64,000 nt of DNA from Parapristionchus giblindavisi (Eukaryota; Nematoda; Chromadorea; Rhabditida; Diplogasteridae). The stretch lies in NCBI GenBank assembly GCA_943737045.1, contig CALSFV010000017.1, positions 1,178,001-1,242,000 of the forward strand, written 5' to 3'. This document shows positions 15,501-24,709 of the stretch, piece after piece (position 1 is the stretch's first letter; every line of letters starts with the position of its first letter). The position numbers and the translations under genes are program-made. The notes under the pieces are model-generated. The model worked only from the letters and a program-made list of their open reading frames with translations, was not told the origin of the DNA and did no database searches.

Positions 15501-17505
15501 ACGTTTTCTTGAATGGAGATGAATTCTTTCAGAGACGAAATGATAAATCTTGTGGATAAGAAGATTCCCCCTGTTTTGGCCCCCTCTGCATTTAATGTGC
15601 TGATTGGATAAAGAATTGAATTGAATTGAATCATCATTTTCATAATTCCATTGTACTTGAGAGTGCATGTCTTGATCTGGACAAGGGAGGTGAGATCTCG
15701 GCCATCTCCTATCTGGGCTCAGTACAAGGATCAACGACACGATCTGTTCCTTCCCGCAGCGAGGACTCATGCTATACAAGGTTGGTGTGGCGGTATCGAG
15801 GGATTGGGAAACGGCGTCGGGTTACTGTAATTTGAAGTTCCCCTCGCTTTCTTGTTCGCCAAAACAGTATAGTATGGTGACATACCCGTTGATTCGCGGT
15901 TACAAGTTGTTTTCAATTGTAGCTTATTTGATAATTGAATTGGGTGATCTGAGGTAGTTTAAGACACCGGCTCGGTAAGATTCGAGGGTTGAGCCAGTGA
16001 CCCCGGACATCGACCCCACCGATTTGGCTCAAAATTTTTTGTGGATACCCCCATGGCCCCCCATCACAAAATGGGTATTTATTTGGGCTGGGTCCTTGAA
16101 ACATAAATGTGGCGGGTTCTCGAAATTTGAAAACTCGATTTTCACCAAAAAAAGTGGAGCGACCTAGGTTCAATGTTAGTGTCGATTAATTACAAGTATG
16201 CCTAGACAACAAAAACTCGCTATAGGACGGTTCGGATATCCGATCGCAAACTGATTTTTTACCTCCTCAAAACACATTAAAATTAATTAAAATTTTAAAT
16301 TACAAAATCGCACAATTATTTTTGCCTTATCTTATAGAGCAAAAAAATCCGCATCGAATGAGAGTAAAAATTAAAAAAATCAATAGACCCCTATTTTGAG
16401 AAAAATGGGCCTGACCATGACTCGAAAATATTTTTGTTTTTAAAACCCCTCTTTTTTGTACTCATATTGAAGAGCTCGTCGAGTAGAACAACTTTCATGT
16501 TTAACGTTTTATCTGAAACTCATGCATAAGAGAGATACACACGATTTTGTGACCAATTTTGAGTTAAGCGAAATAAAATTTTTTTTTTGGGGTTTTAAAA
16601 ACACAAATATTTTCGAGTCATGGTCATGCCCATTTTTCTCAAAATAGGGGTCTATCGATTTTTTTTAATTTTTACCCTCATTCGACGCGGAATTTTTTGC
16701 TCTATAAGATGAGGCAAAAACTGGACTGCGTTTTTTTGTTTTAAATTGTTTTAGAAATATTTTATTTTCGTTTTACTCAAAATTGCAGGCAAACGTGTGA
16801 AACTCTCTTGTATATGAGTTTCAGATAAAACGTTAAACATGAAAGTTGTTCTACTCGACGAGCTCTTCAATATGAGTACAAAAATGAGGGGTTTTAAAAA
16901 ACAAAAATATTTTCGAGTCATGGTCAGGCCCATTTTTCACAAAATAGGGGTCTATTGATTTTTTTTAATTTTTACTCTCATTCGACGCGGAATTTGTTGC
17001 TCTATAAGATAAGGCAAAAACAATTGGGCGATTTTGTAATTTAAAATTTTGATTAATTTTAATGTGTTTTGAGGAGGTAAAAAATCAGTTTGCGATCGGA
17101 TATCCGAACCGTCCTATAGCGAGTTTTTGTTGTCTAGGCATACTTGTAATTAATCGACACTAACATTGAACCTAGGTCGCTCCACTTTTTTTGGCGAAAA
17201 TCGAGTTTTCAAACTTCGAGAACCCGCCACATTTATGTTTCAAGGAACCAGCCCAAATGAATACCCATTTTGTGATGGGGGGCCATGGGGGTATCCACAA
17301 AAAAAGTTTGAGCCAAATCGGTGAGGTCGATGTCCGGCACTACCGGGAGTCTTACTCAGCCGGTGTCTTAATATCAATCAATCAATAATCTCTACTACTA
17401 GGTGGTTCTTCTGGCGTCGCTGGTTATCTCACCGAAGGCATGTTCAATCCTCCACCAATCAATAATGTCCCACCACCAATGAACAATGCCCCGCCCCCAC
17501 TCTAA
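519..17505 (+). CDS. rme-8: RME-8 / DNAJC13 endosomal J-domain protein, C-terminal part
   Basis: RME-8 is a large peripheral endosomal protein that works with Hsc70 and sorting nexin SNX-1 in recycling and retromer traffic. The first visible exon (519-641) matches the end of its GYF-like domain ([11 protein letters not shown]). The J domain lies in 3575-3692, with the Hsc70-activating HPD motif in [10 protein letters not shown]. Three IWN repeats are visible: NPEIIWN (2372-2494), NPYLIWD (7712-7825) and NPELIWN (10506-10650). Exons: 519-641, 871-989, 1156-1201, 1293-1397, 1744-1878, 1969-2067, 2372-2494, 2754-2885, 3143-3255, 3575-3692, 3906-4005, 4293-4378, 4879-4980, 5247-5321, 5490-5606, 5847-5930, 6781-6844, 6926-7012, 7182-7285, 7712-7825, 8089-8196, 8488-8620, 8868-8948, 9184-9235, 9387-9452, 9515-9588, 9646-9720, 9963-10060, 10309-10403, 10506-10650, 11952-12101, 12183-12293, 13625-13711, 14348-14417, 14752-14883, 15007-15053, about 15690-15780, 17402-17505. 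The acceptor at 15690 is poor, and 8838 is an alternative to 8868. The family is near 2250 residues, so roughly 1000 N-terminal residues lie to the left. The tail ends in a Pro/Asn-rich stretch and TAA. Confidence 0.93.
659..808. repeat. CCATAGG-type palindromic intron element, copy 1
   Basis: Imperfect inverted repeat inside an rme-8 intron. The left end reads AGAGGCCGTATGCATGAAC and the right end is its diverged complement. Related copies lie at 2249-2345 (half), 4552-4726, 29841-29998, 34764-34870 and 43324-43386. Confidence 0.65.
1520..1660. mobile_element. hAT-type MITE with perfect 8-bp target duplication
   Basis: A 141-bp non-coding element in an rme-8 intron. Its ends are GGCACTACTTCAGAATAG and the reverse complement. 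It is flanked on both sides by ACCGATTG (1512-1519 and 1661-1668), an exact 8-bp duplication. Eight-bp duplications are typical of the hAT superfamily; the assignment to hAT is inference. A second copy lies at 57953-58107. Confidence 0.8.
2249..2345. repeat. CCATAGG-type element, left half only
   Basis: Matches the left half of the element at 4552-4726, starting CCATAGGTCGAGAAGTATG and continuing through CCAAGCCTGA. The right half is absent; the next rme-8 exon starts 26 bp downstream at 2372. Confidence 0.6.
2912..3011. repeat. Short hairpin MITE (CCCGAGCTAATT family)
   Basis: The ends GGCACACCCGAGCTAATT and a diverged complement enclose a hairpin around a CTCTCCGCTTTGACA stem. Same family as 7852-7946, 36888-37000, 59271-59335 and 60295-60407. 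The TTAA duplication seen in some copies is not clear here. Confidence 0.65.
4552..4726. repeat. CCATAGG-type element, full copy
   Basis: In an rme-8 intron. The left end CCATAGGTCGAGAAGTATG pairs with a right end that reads CATGCATACGGCCTATGG on the + strand. No coding capacity. Confidence 0.65.
6111..6743. repeat. 630-bp palindromic element in rme-8 intron
   Basis: The left arm starts GGGAATGGTGTGAACTCACA and the right arm ends with its complement just before 6743. The arms match, with scattered mismatches, for about 230 bp around a short unique centre near 6330-6530. No protein of its own is supported. Confidence 0.8.
7852..7946. repeat. Short hairpin MITE (CCCGAGCTAATT family)
   Basis: A hairpin with the stem CTCTCTCGCTTTCTTTG and loop-side CGAGAGAGTG, bounded by AATTTGAAACTCGG and its diverged complement. 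It lies in an rme-8 intron. Confidence 0.6.
10629..10988 (+). repeat. 60-bp tandem array copying an exon end and its 5' splice site
   Basis: About six units with a 60-bp period. The first unit contains the last 20 bases of the rme-8 exon 10506-10650 and the donor GTAAGG. Each later unit repeats ATGAGGCCAAATGGGATATG followed by GTAAGG or a variant (GTAGGT in the last), then TACGGTAGTTGTGGTGGGG. Reading past the first donor meets a TAG within six codons, so only the first donor gives an open frame. Confidence 0.92.
11090..11920. mobile_element. TA-flanked inverted-repeat element with nested insertion
   Basis: The ends are CAGCCCCGCAGAATCTCC and its complement (GGGGCTG), flanked by TA on each side. 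A shorter copy without the insertion is at 48820-49308. The arms carry a GGGATCCCCGGG block and an inner segment shared with the other copy. The TA duplication suggests a Tc1/mariner-type MITE (inference). No transposase is present. Confidence 0.8.
11537..11883. mobile_element. Element nested inside the TA-flanked repeat
   Basis: Starts CACGTTAGTTCA and ends TGAACTAACGTG, with CGGA on both sides (11533-11536 and 11884-11887). The copy at 48820-49308 lacks this 347-bp segment at the equivalent place, which supports a later insertion. Superfamily unknown. Confidence 0.75.
12306..13373. repeat. Compound 1.07-kb palindrome in rme-8 intron
   Basis: The outer arms share ACAAGGAGTCT, a GATCAGAGATGAG block and an AAGAATATCTGC block in inverted order. 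Between them sits a second inverted repeat at 12735-13174. Confidence 0.75.
12735..13174. mobile_element. TATCGTACATCG inverted-repeat element, nested copy
   Basis: The ends are TATCGTACATCGAAAAATC and its complement. The arms also share ACCATTCTGAATGGTTCT and GCGGACTAACTAG blocks. It is the same family as 13773-14252 and lies inside a larger palindrome. Confidence 0.75.
13773..14252. mobile_element. TATCGTACATCG inverted-repeat element, second copy
   Basis: A 480-bp inverted repeat in the next rme-8 intron, with the same ends and internal blocks as 12735-13174. It carries no transposase. Confidence 0.78.
15199..15245. repeat. AAT/ATT self-complementary microsatellite
   Basis: An (AAT)n tract runs directly into an (ATT)n tract, giving a perfect small hairpin in an rme-8 intron. 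Confidence 0.85.
15963..17367. mobile_element. 1.4-kb TTAA-flanked palindromic element
   Basis: Ends GACACCGGC and GCCGGTGTC, each flanked by TTAA (15959-15962 and 17368-17371). The arms match for about 600 bp, with a second, inner inverted repeat around 16400-16980. It occupies the last rme-8 intron. The TTAA duplication suggests a piggyBac-related non-autonomous element (inference). Confidence 0.78.
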
Positions 17506-19313
17506 GTGATGACGTCATTGATCGATCGATCGATAATCTGTCTGTCTGTCTGTAACTCTCGCGTACTCGTCCACTCGTCTTCTTTCTCAATCGATATCCA
17601 CGCACAAGTTGTTATTCTGTACAAACCTTTCGTCCTATTTATTGTGCCTATTTGCCTTATTTTTTTCTACTTTATTTTATTTTATTAATTAATTTTTGTG
17701 TGTTGTAACCATCCAAAATATCCTATTCAGAGTAATTTATATTATAATTATCGATTATTTATCGATTTTTCACTCAGTTTATTATCCTTGATTATATCGC
17801 AGTTCGCCCATTCTCGCTCTTATCCACTCTCTGCACGTGCCTTGCAATAATTGTTCACAATATCTGGGTACCCATCACTCCTTTCCGTTTTGTATACCGG
17901 TAAAACGAGATAAAGTGGGAAATCGACGTTAAAATGTGGTATTTTACGGTAAAAATAGGTAAACTGTTCTAGCGCATTTTTCCCGGTTTGAATATACTCC
18001 AAACACGATGGATTGCACAGTTAGGCCACGCAGCTTCGATATAATGAACAAAAAACCATGGAAAAAATACGCTTAGAAGATCGTGGTGTGGAGCCGTGCT
18101 ATACGATAGCATTCAAAAAGCGCGCGCTTTCTGCCGATCAATTTGAATTGTTACCGTACAACGGCTCCACACCACGATCTTCTAAGCTAGTTTTATGAGC
18201 ACTGTGTATTTTTTCCATGGTTTTTTGTTCATCATATGGAAGCTGCGTGGCCTAACTGTGCAATCCATCGTGTTTGGAGTATATTCAAACCGGGAAAAAT
18301 GCGCTAGAACAGTTTACCTATTTTTACCGTAAAATACCACATTTTAACGTCGATTTCCCACTTTATCTCGTTTTACCGGTACAGTATCCCACAGATGTAT
18401 TCTAGAGATTTTATTGATTGATTCGTCAGTCAAAATGTTCATTTATTGATTCATCCATTCATGCTTATCTCGATCGCTTCATCCCACATAATTCATCCAT
18501 CCATCATCATCTCTCGGTTTCCATTTTGAATATTGATTTATCGATTGAAATCTGAATATCTATACATATTTATCATAGAGTAGTTTAAAAATATATATCG
18601 TAATTCTTGCTGATCATTCATTATCCAGTGACTGTATTGTATTCGATCCGATTGATCATTTTGATTACAGTATAATTTAAGATGTAAGAAGATGTGATAG
18701 GAGAGTGATTTTACGGTTTTTATTGTTTTTAATTTAATCAATAATAAAAAGGTGAATGTATTATTGGTGTGGCCTCTTGAGCATTACTGAGCTTTGAGAA
18801 AGATTTTTGAATATATATTGATGCGGATCAATATTACAGTGAGTTAGTATTTTGCAAGAAGAGAATTAATGTTGAAGATTAATGACGTCCCAATGAGTTT
18901 AACCACCGAAAGACTAAGAAATCCCAAGTTCGAGGTGACGCTGCACTGATGATTCTGATGTAGTGTAATTTATCGTACAACACAAGGGCTTTTCATCATG
19001 TGCAAAATGTTCGAGTGCAAGGAAATATGTGGAAATTTCTATTGTTATTAAGATAGTTCATTCTTAATGGTCTCAATCATTTCATTTCTATATCTATCAT
19101 TGTTGACGTGTGGTGGGTGAAGAGGAGTGGACTAACGACGACTTGATCTTTATTGATTAGGTGATTAAGGACCCAATCGATATCTACATACACATCTCAA
19201 TCTACGAGTGTAAGTTGTTACTTGATCTTTGATCCTCGACCTTTTGTCCTTCTCATTCTTGATCTTTGATCTTTTCAATTGATCTCAGTTACAGGAATTG
19301 ATATATTTGCACA
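17506..19313. other. Spacer between rme-8 and the orphan membrane-protein gene
   Basis: Contains the rme-8 3' flank, the 17896-18380 inverted repeat and about 900 bp with no supported gene. A small ORF at 18868 and a short open stretch near 19162 were examined and not accepted. Confidence 0.6.
17896..18380. repeat. 485-bp inverted repeat with ACCGGTAAAA ends
   Basis: The arms begin ACCGGTAAAACGAGATAAAG and match as complements over most of their length, including an AGATCGTGGTGTGGAGCC block near the centre. Confidence 0.8.
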
Positions 19314-22300
19314 ATGATCATCACTACTGTTATATGCTCACTCTCCGTTACTCCTTTCATTATATTCGTATGCGGAGGAAAAAAGGCGAAAAAAAGCGAA
19401 ACGGTATATTTTTGGGATACTGTAGTCGACTGAGCCATTCTGTATGAGAGGGATACTGTAGTCGTTTGAGTCATACTGTATGATGGGATACTGTAGGTGA
19501 TAGTTTACCGTACTAGTCAATCGATAATCGATCGTATCGTAGGAGAGGTTCACAGAGAAGAGCTCTAAAACATCAGTGGAAAGATCGCCTTCTGCTAACA
19601 AGAATGGGGAAACGTCTACACCACCCGTAAGACCATACCAAATATCTTTTTATTATCTAATTTATTTAATTCTGTGCCTGAAACATGTTTAATTTTGCTA
19701 TAACTACAGTAGATGACGCAGTACTTGTACACAATAATGCATCGTTACATTTGCCTTTCGTGCCTACGCCGTAACCTCCTCCGCCGTCGTTGAGGCGGAG
19801 ATTACGGCGTAGGCATGTAAGGCATAAAGAAATTGAACTGAACTGTAAACGACAATATCAAAGAATTAATACAATAATCTTCATTGATTACAGAGAATAT
19901 GTGAGCCTCCATCTAGATCCGATATGGTATTCACAAAGACTGCCTCCATTGAATCGTTCTTGAAGAGTGTTGACTCGAAACAGGTTATTTATATTATTAT
20001 TATTATTATTATTATATATAATTATTATAATAACCAATATTTTATTCACATGATTTTGATGTAGATGCCGAGGTGTCGACAGTAGATAAAAAAGCTATGT
20101 TAGTGTTCAAAACTAGCGAAAAGAAAAGAAGAAAAACGAAATAGAGGCGAGATAGTGTGTAAAACGAGGAGAGTTTTCTCTGATTTTTAGCACCTTTCAA
20201 ACAGAGCATATATTCAGCGATCTATCACTGAAAACATATAAATTCTTTTAATAAATCGATATTAAACTGTCATTATGCAGAGTCCTGTGCCTGCAAAACC
20301 TGTCGCGATGCCGTCTGATGTTGATGGAGCTAAGGATGCAGCTGCCACAAACCATCCTGGAGCCAATCCTGCAGCAAGCGAAGCACTCCCTGCTACAGCA
20401 GTAGCTGATACAGGAGCCAACGCAGCACCCCCTACTGCTACCACAACAGAACCTGCAGTCGGAGCAGCGCCTCCTGTTGTTGCAAGCGATCCTAAAGCAG
20501 TCGGAGCTGTTTCCGCAACTGGCCCTGCTCCTAGCGGAGCTCCTCCAGGACCTGCCACAACTGCTCCAAGACCAGGAGCAGCTGCTTCTGCAGCAGCGGC
20601 AGCTAGCCCCGCAGCCAGCGAAGCTCCTCCAAAAGCAGCCACAACGGGGCCAGGAGCCGGCAAAGCACCCACTGCAGCGGTGACTGATCCAAAAGCAGAA
20701 GGAGCTGCTTCTACAGCGGCAGTAACTAGCCCTACAGCCACCGGAGTTCCTCCAAAAGTAGCCACAACCGGTCCTGGTACCGGTGCAGCTTCGAAGCCGA
20801 GACCAAAATTGAACTTCAAATCGAAGTCAAGGACGAAGTCCACGCAGTTGTCGAAAACTACGGAAGCGCCATCAAAGAAGAATGTAAGTTCATTTGCTCC
20901 TTTGAAAATAGTTGAGAGAGAATGGCAATGTAACGTTCAAAATTCACGAAAAGAAAAGAAACGAAACAAGAGAGTGTGCAAAACTAGGAGAGTTTTGTCT
21001 GATTTCTTTTCTTTTCGCGATTTTTTAATATTTGTTAACTGACAAGGAGAATGATAAATGATAAACACGAAAGTTGTACAAATTTCCATGGAGAATATTG
21101 GTATGTACATGTCTCATTTACATACTTTCTCCTACTGTCCTTGTAAGAGAGATTACATTGTGGACAATCGTTTCGCACATCTTTGATCTTTGATCTTTGG
21201 TCACGAAAGACTATGAGGATGATGACATCATTGATAAATAATCAATATATCAATAATGTGATCAATTCAGGTTAATCAGTCGAAGATGGAAACAGAAAAC
21301 GAGAATTCCAAAAAGGATGGGAAAGATATTTCGAAAGATGAGAATAAGAGTGAGAAGACGAAAGAAGACAAGGATGATCAGACTAAGACAGAATATAATG
21401 TCACCAATTTCCTTACCGAGGATGACGACAAGAAGGTTTGTACGCTCTTGTGTTTTTAGTCGCTGCGCCAAGTGGATGCCCGCCACTGGATCGATATTTT
21501 CGTACGCTGTGGCATACCCAGTCTGAGACTGCGCATACAACGGCATTTCGTCTCAAGTCAGCGTACACTCAAAATCTGCTGAAAAACCTTATCTGAAAAA
21601 ATACTTTATAAAAACATTTTGCATTTTCAACTTACATACTTGCGCTTTCAATGTTTTCGAAATCCATCTCTGAAATTTTTTTATAAATCCAGAAAAACAG
21701 CGTGATATGAGAAATGTAGAATGGTTAGATCTTGCCCACACTGTTCTCACTTATTTACATTGCCTTAAAATATTAGTAAAAAGCATTTTTTAAGAGCAAG
21801 GAAACTATAAGAAAAGAAAGTATTGTGAAGAAGGAAAAGACGACTGATGAGAATACACAAAATGCAACAAAGACTGAAGAGAATGATAAGGTTTGTTTTC
21901 TCTTGTTGTTTTAACCGCGGCGCCGTGGCGCCTTACTCAGCGTACTTCACGCTGGCAGTCTTCAAAAATATAATTTTCAAAACTAAATGACTAAAGATAT
22001 GAAAAGTAATAACAATGTTTTTTATGCGTTTAGGTAATGAAATAGTTTCCCATTATTGATTTGTTTTGAAACCGAAATAGTATTGATAATAGTGATATTT
22101 TTAGAGCAAGGAGGATAAAGACAAAACAAACAATTCCGAAGGTACTGTATGTAGGTTAATTGGGTCAGATTTAGGGTCAGATAAGTGATCGGCTCATTCA
22201 AATTTCAGGCAGAAATGTGAAGACCAAAGAGACAGCCAATAGTGCGTCTAGCAAGAAGGTATCTGATCTATTTAGTAATCAATAATTAAAACAGTTCAAT

Positions 22301-22488
22301 GGATATATATGATCTCTCAGTTTATTTCTACGTTATTTCTCATAAATAGTAGATGTTTCAAATGGAAATATTTTCATAAAAGTATTTTTTTCATAACTAT
22401 GAGACATACAAACATTTTTTCATAATAAGTCTATTTATTAAGTGATTGGTAATTTTTGCAGAGAGTCAGGAAGAATGGGGAGGCCTAA
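19314..22488 (+). CDS. Orphan single-pass membrane protein, Ala/Pro-rich with Lys/Glu-rich tail
   Basis: I do not recognise this gene. Nine exons join in frame to 413 residues: 19314-19403, 19543-19626, 19894-19983, 20281-20883, 21271-21435, 21795-21890, 22105-22141, 22209-22258, 22462-22488. Residues 1-22 form a hydrophobic segment followed by KKAKK, which looks like a signal anchor or an uncleaved signal. Residues about 89-289 are an Ala/Pro/Thr-rich low-complexity region with loose repeats of the type SPAASEAPPKAATTGPG. Residues 290-413 are dominated by Lys, Glu, Asp, Asn and Thr and end in KNGEA. The start is the ATG before the hydrophobic run. Exons 21271-21435 and 21795-21890, with their donor regions, look duplicated. 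The opposite-strand open frame in the Ala-rich exon is a shadow. Function unknown; a structural or secreted-granule type protein is possible but unproven. Confidence 0.7.
19746..19830. repeat. Short hairpin (CCTACGCCGTAA)
   Basis: The stem TGCCTACGCCGTAA and its complement lie in an intron of the orphan gene. A related, longer hairpin lies at 33715-33925. Confidence 0.65.
20110..20192. repeat. Direct repeat upstream of the Ala-rich exon
   Basis: Contains GAAAAGAAAAGAA, then AGTGTGTAAAACGAGGAGAG and TTTTCTCTGATTTTT. A diverged direct copy lies at 20936-21028, so the pair brackets the 603-bp exon. Related fragments occur near 34310-34400 and 55015-55090. Confidence 0.55.
20936..21028. repeat. 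Direct repeat downstream of the Ala-rich exon
   Basis: A diverged copy of 20110-20192, with GAAAAGAAAAGAAACGAAAC, AAAACTAGGAGAGTTTTGTC and CTGATTTC in the same order. Confidence 0.55.
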
Positions 22489-22872
22489 AGGTTCAAATTC
22501 GAGCAAGTACAACAACCGTACATGTCCCAAATAAGAGTGTCACAAGTTCATTCCATTTCGATGATAAAGCATGTTAAAGGCCGAGTTTCAGTTCTTCAAA
22601 CATTTTGTACAAAGTTGAAAATGGACAAAGTTAACAAAAACGACTTTATTGAATACTTATCTTGCCGTGTAATTTCAGAAACATCTTCTTTCATTTTTTT
22701 GAAAATTGTGGTAGAATAAATTACAAAAAAAAACTGAAAAATCTAATAAAATGACTCAGAACTCAAAAAAAGAAGAAAAATATGATTCAGCGAATACTTC
22801 TTCATTCATTTTCATCTCCATTCCTTGTCAATTTCACTCTTCAGTTTTGATCTGAACAAGAGTGGTAGAGTA
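22489..22872. other. Spacer with possible poly(A) signal
   Basis: The 384-bp gap between the orphan gene and the secreted-protein pair. AATAAA at 22715-22720 is a candidate poly(A) signal, 227 bp after the stop. The last 80 bp (CACTCTTCAGTTTTGATCTG region) are conserved upstream of the second paralogue at 24630-24709 and so probably belong to the promoter or 5' UTR of the pair. Confidence 0.5.
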
Positions 22873-23906
22873 ATGATTCGTCTTCTGTTGATTGTCTTCT
22901 CTATCGTTGCACTTCTACGGGGAGGTATGTGTTTTCAAGGAATGGATTCAAGGTAAGATCATTGTAATGACATGTTAAACACCATGAAACACATTATTAC
23001 TTAATAGTTTTATTGTTGCAATTATTTTAAATACGTGCATGCATATCACTCCTGTACATTGATTTACTTACTAAATTAATGTGGCCTGCTATGATATACC
23101 TGTTACGACACAGCGTGTGGCGGAATTACTGCTACAATTACAAGACTGTTTGCGTTTACCACTATAATTTGATTTTTTTACCATGAAAATTAACTTTTTT
23201 TGAATTCCCTACGTAATTAAAACATTTGGAAAACGTTGAAACGTAGTAAAAGCTTTGAAAATGTTATAATTCGCGCCACAAATTTAGAAAATATTTCTGG
23301 CTATTGATACGGTATTTGAGAGAATTGGCAAAATTTCTTCTGCCTCGGTTTAATTGTTAATGATCTCTTTGCAGCAGCAAAATCTATTGCTACAGTGGTG
23401 AAGTAACATTCAAACTTCCATCCTCTTATTATCCCGTATCAACCAAGCAAGAACAACTGAAAGAAACCATGCGAACATTTGTTTCTGATAGTAGAAGTCT
23501 TCCCGTTGTTGAGTGCCGTACGGTTTGTACGACTGTCAATGTGGGAAATACTGTCTTCTTGAGATGCGGTGTGGTGAGTTTTGAAAAATTTGCATAATAA
23601 ATCAGAATTCCGATCTGTTTCGGATGGACTTTCAGTTTGGATTTTTTACAGGATTTTGACAAGCTTCATATTTCGCAGACATGTTTTGGCAAGTGCGTGC
23701 ATCATTCCTCTCAATATACGATCAAAGCACTCAATTATCATTTTGCCTGTGAATCACTGCATCTTTCATAGCAGATATATTCTTACTAATATTGTTACAT
23801 ACGTTTCAGTAAATGTAATGATATTGCCACTGTATATTGCAACAAATATTTGGAAGGATCTTATAAAGAAGTTCAAGACTATGCCTGCGGTATGTTTCAG
23901 TCGTAA
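22873..23906 (+). CDS. Small secreted cysteine-rich protein, first of a tandem pair
   Basis: Four exons: 22873-22952, 23375-23573 (acceptor 23378 also possible), 23652-23692, 23810-23906. They give about 138 residues. Residues 1-21 are a signal peptide (MIRLLLIVFSIVALLRGGMC). The mature part has eight cysteines: CYSGEV, VVECRTVC, LRCG, QTCFGNKCND, VYCNKY and DYACG. The CYSG start and C..KCND pattern recall nematode ET-module or Ly6-like three-finger proteins, but the spacing is not exact and this is only a suggestion. The frame is supported by the paralogue at 24710-25951, which uses the same exon phases and keeps the cysteines. Likely extracellular; function unknown. Confidence 0.72.
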
Positions 23907-24709
23907 TCCCTTACATATCAGCATAGTAACATAGGATTTCACGATTTAATAACTGCTCTATTCAAAAGCTTAACTACACTCTTTAGTCACATTTTAACTT
24001 CTTATTTTAAGGAAAATCCCTTCTCTAGATGCTCCAAACAACTCTCGAAATTCGTGGATAAAATGTTTTTAAACTCAAAATTTCGTATTGCAATACCTCA
24101 TGCGGCATTATTACAACGACAACTCCATAAATAGCTACACATATAAAGACGATTGAAAGATTTAATTTGTTGTATACAGCAATTATTTCCAGATCAGTGT
24201 TAAATGTAAAGATTAATTTAAATGTATCTAAATCCTGAAGTTTGAGTTCCATACACAGTTTAATCACCGTCCTTTGAAGATGGTCCTTTAGACAAGGATA
24301 GGCTCTCTAACTGAATATTGCCGAATCGTATTGATAAGTTAATATCTGTCTATCGTGTCCACAATTCATTGGCTTCACGAAGAACAATAATCAATATTCG
24401 TTAAACTTGTTATTAAAATTGTTTTCGCTTCTTTATTAAAATTCGAAACGATTAAAATTTTCGATGTATTTCTATTTTTGCAAACCGTTCCACGATCTGA
24501 TTATGATAATGCTTATTCCTACATTGGAAAATATTTGCGTAAATCAAGCCTACAAAAAAAAGATACAAATACAATCTAATTAAACTGGATATGATTATTA
24601 TGACACAAAGAGATTTGAATACTTTTCATTCGCTTCTATATTCTTTCATTGCTTCATTCATTCTTTATCAATTTCATTCTTCACTTTTGTTCTGATCAAG
24701 AGTAGTCGA
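23907..24709. other. Spacer within the tandem pair
   Basis: No further exon is supported. The 3' flank (AAAATCCCTTCTC, then GTGGATAAAA and ATTGCAATA blocks at 24010-24100) is conserved downstream of the second paralogue at 26280-26360, showing that the duplication unit includes the 3' flank. Confidence 0.55.

Noticed and set aside
18868..18948. Short open frame MLKINDVPMSLTTERL... on the + strand
   Set aside because: Only 26 residues, no splice site at its end and no match; a faint likeness to MSP-type sequence is not supported.
20262..20843. 193-residue Ala/Gly/Val-rich open frame on the - strand
   Set aside because: It is the mirror of the Ala/Pro-rich + exon (GC-rich Ala codons give open complements). 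The + strand frame joins in phase with eight other exons; the - frame has no supporting splice partners.
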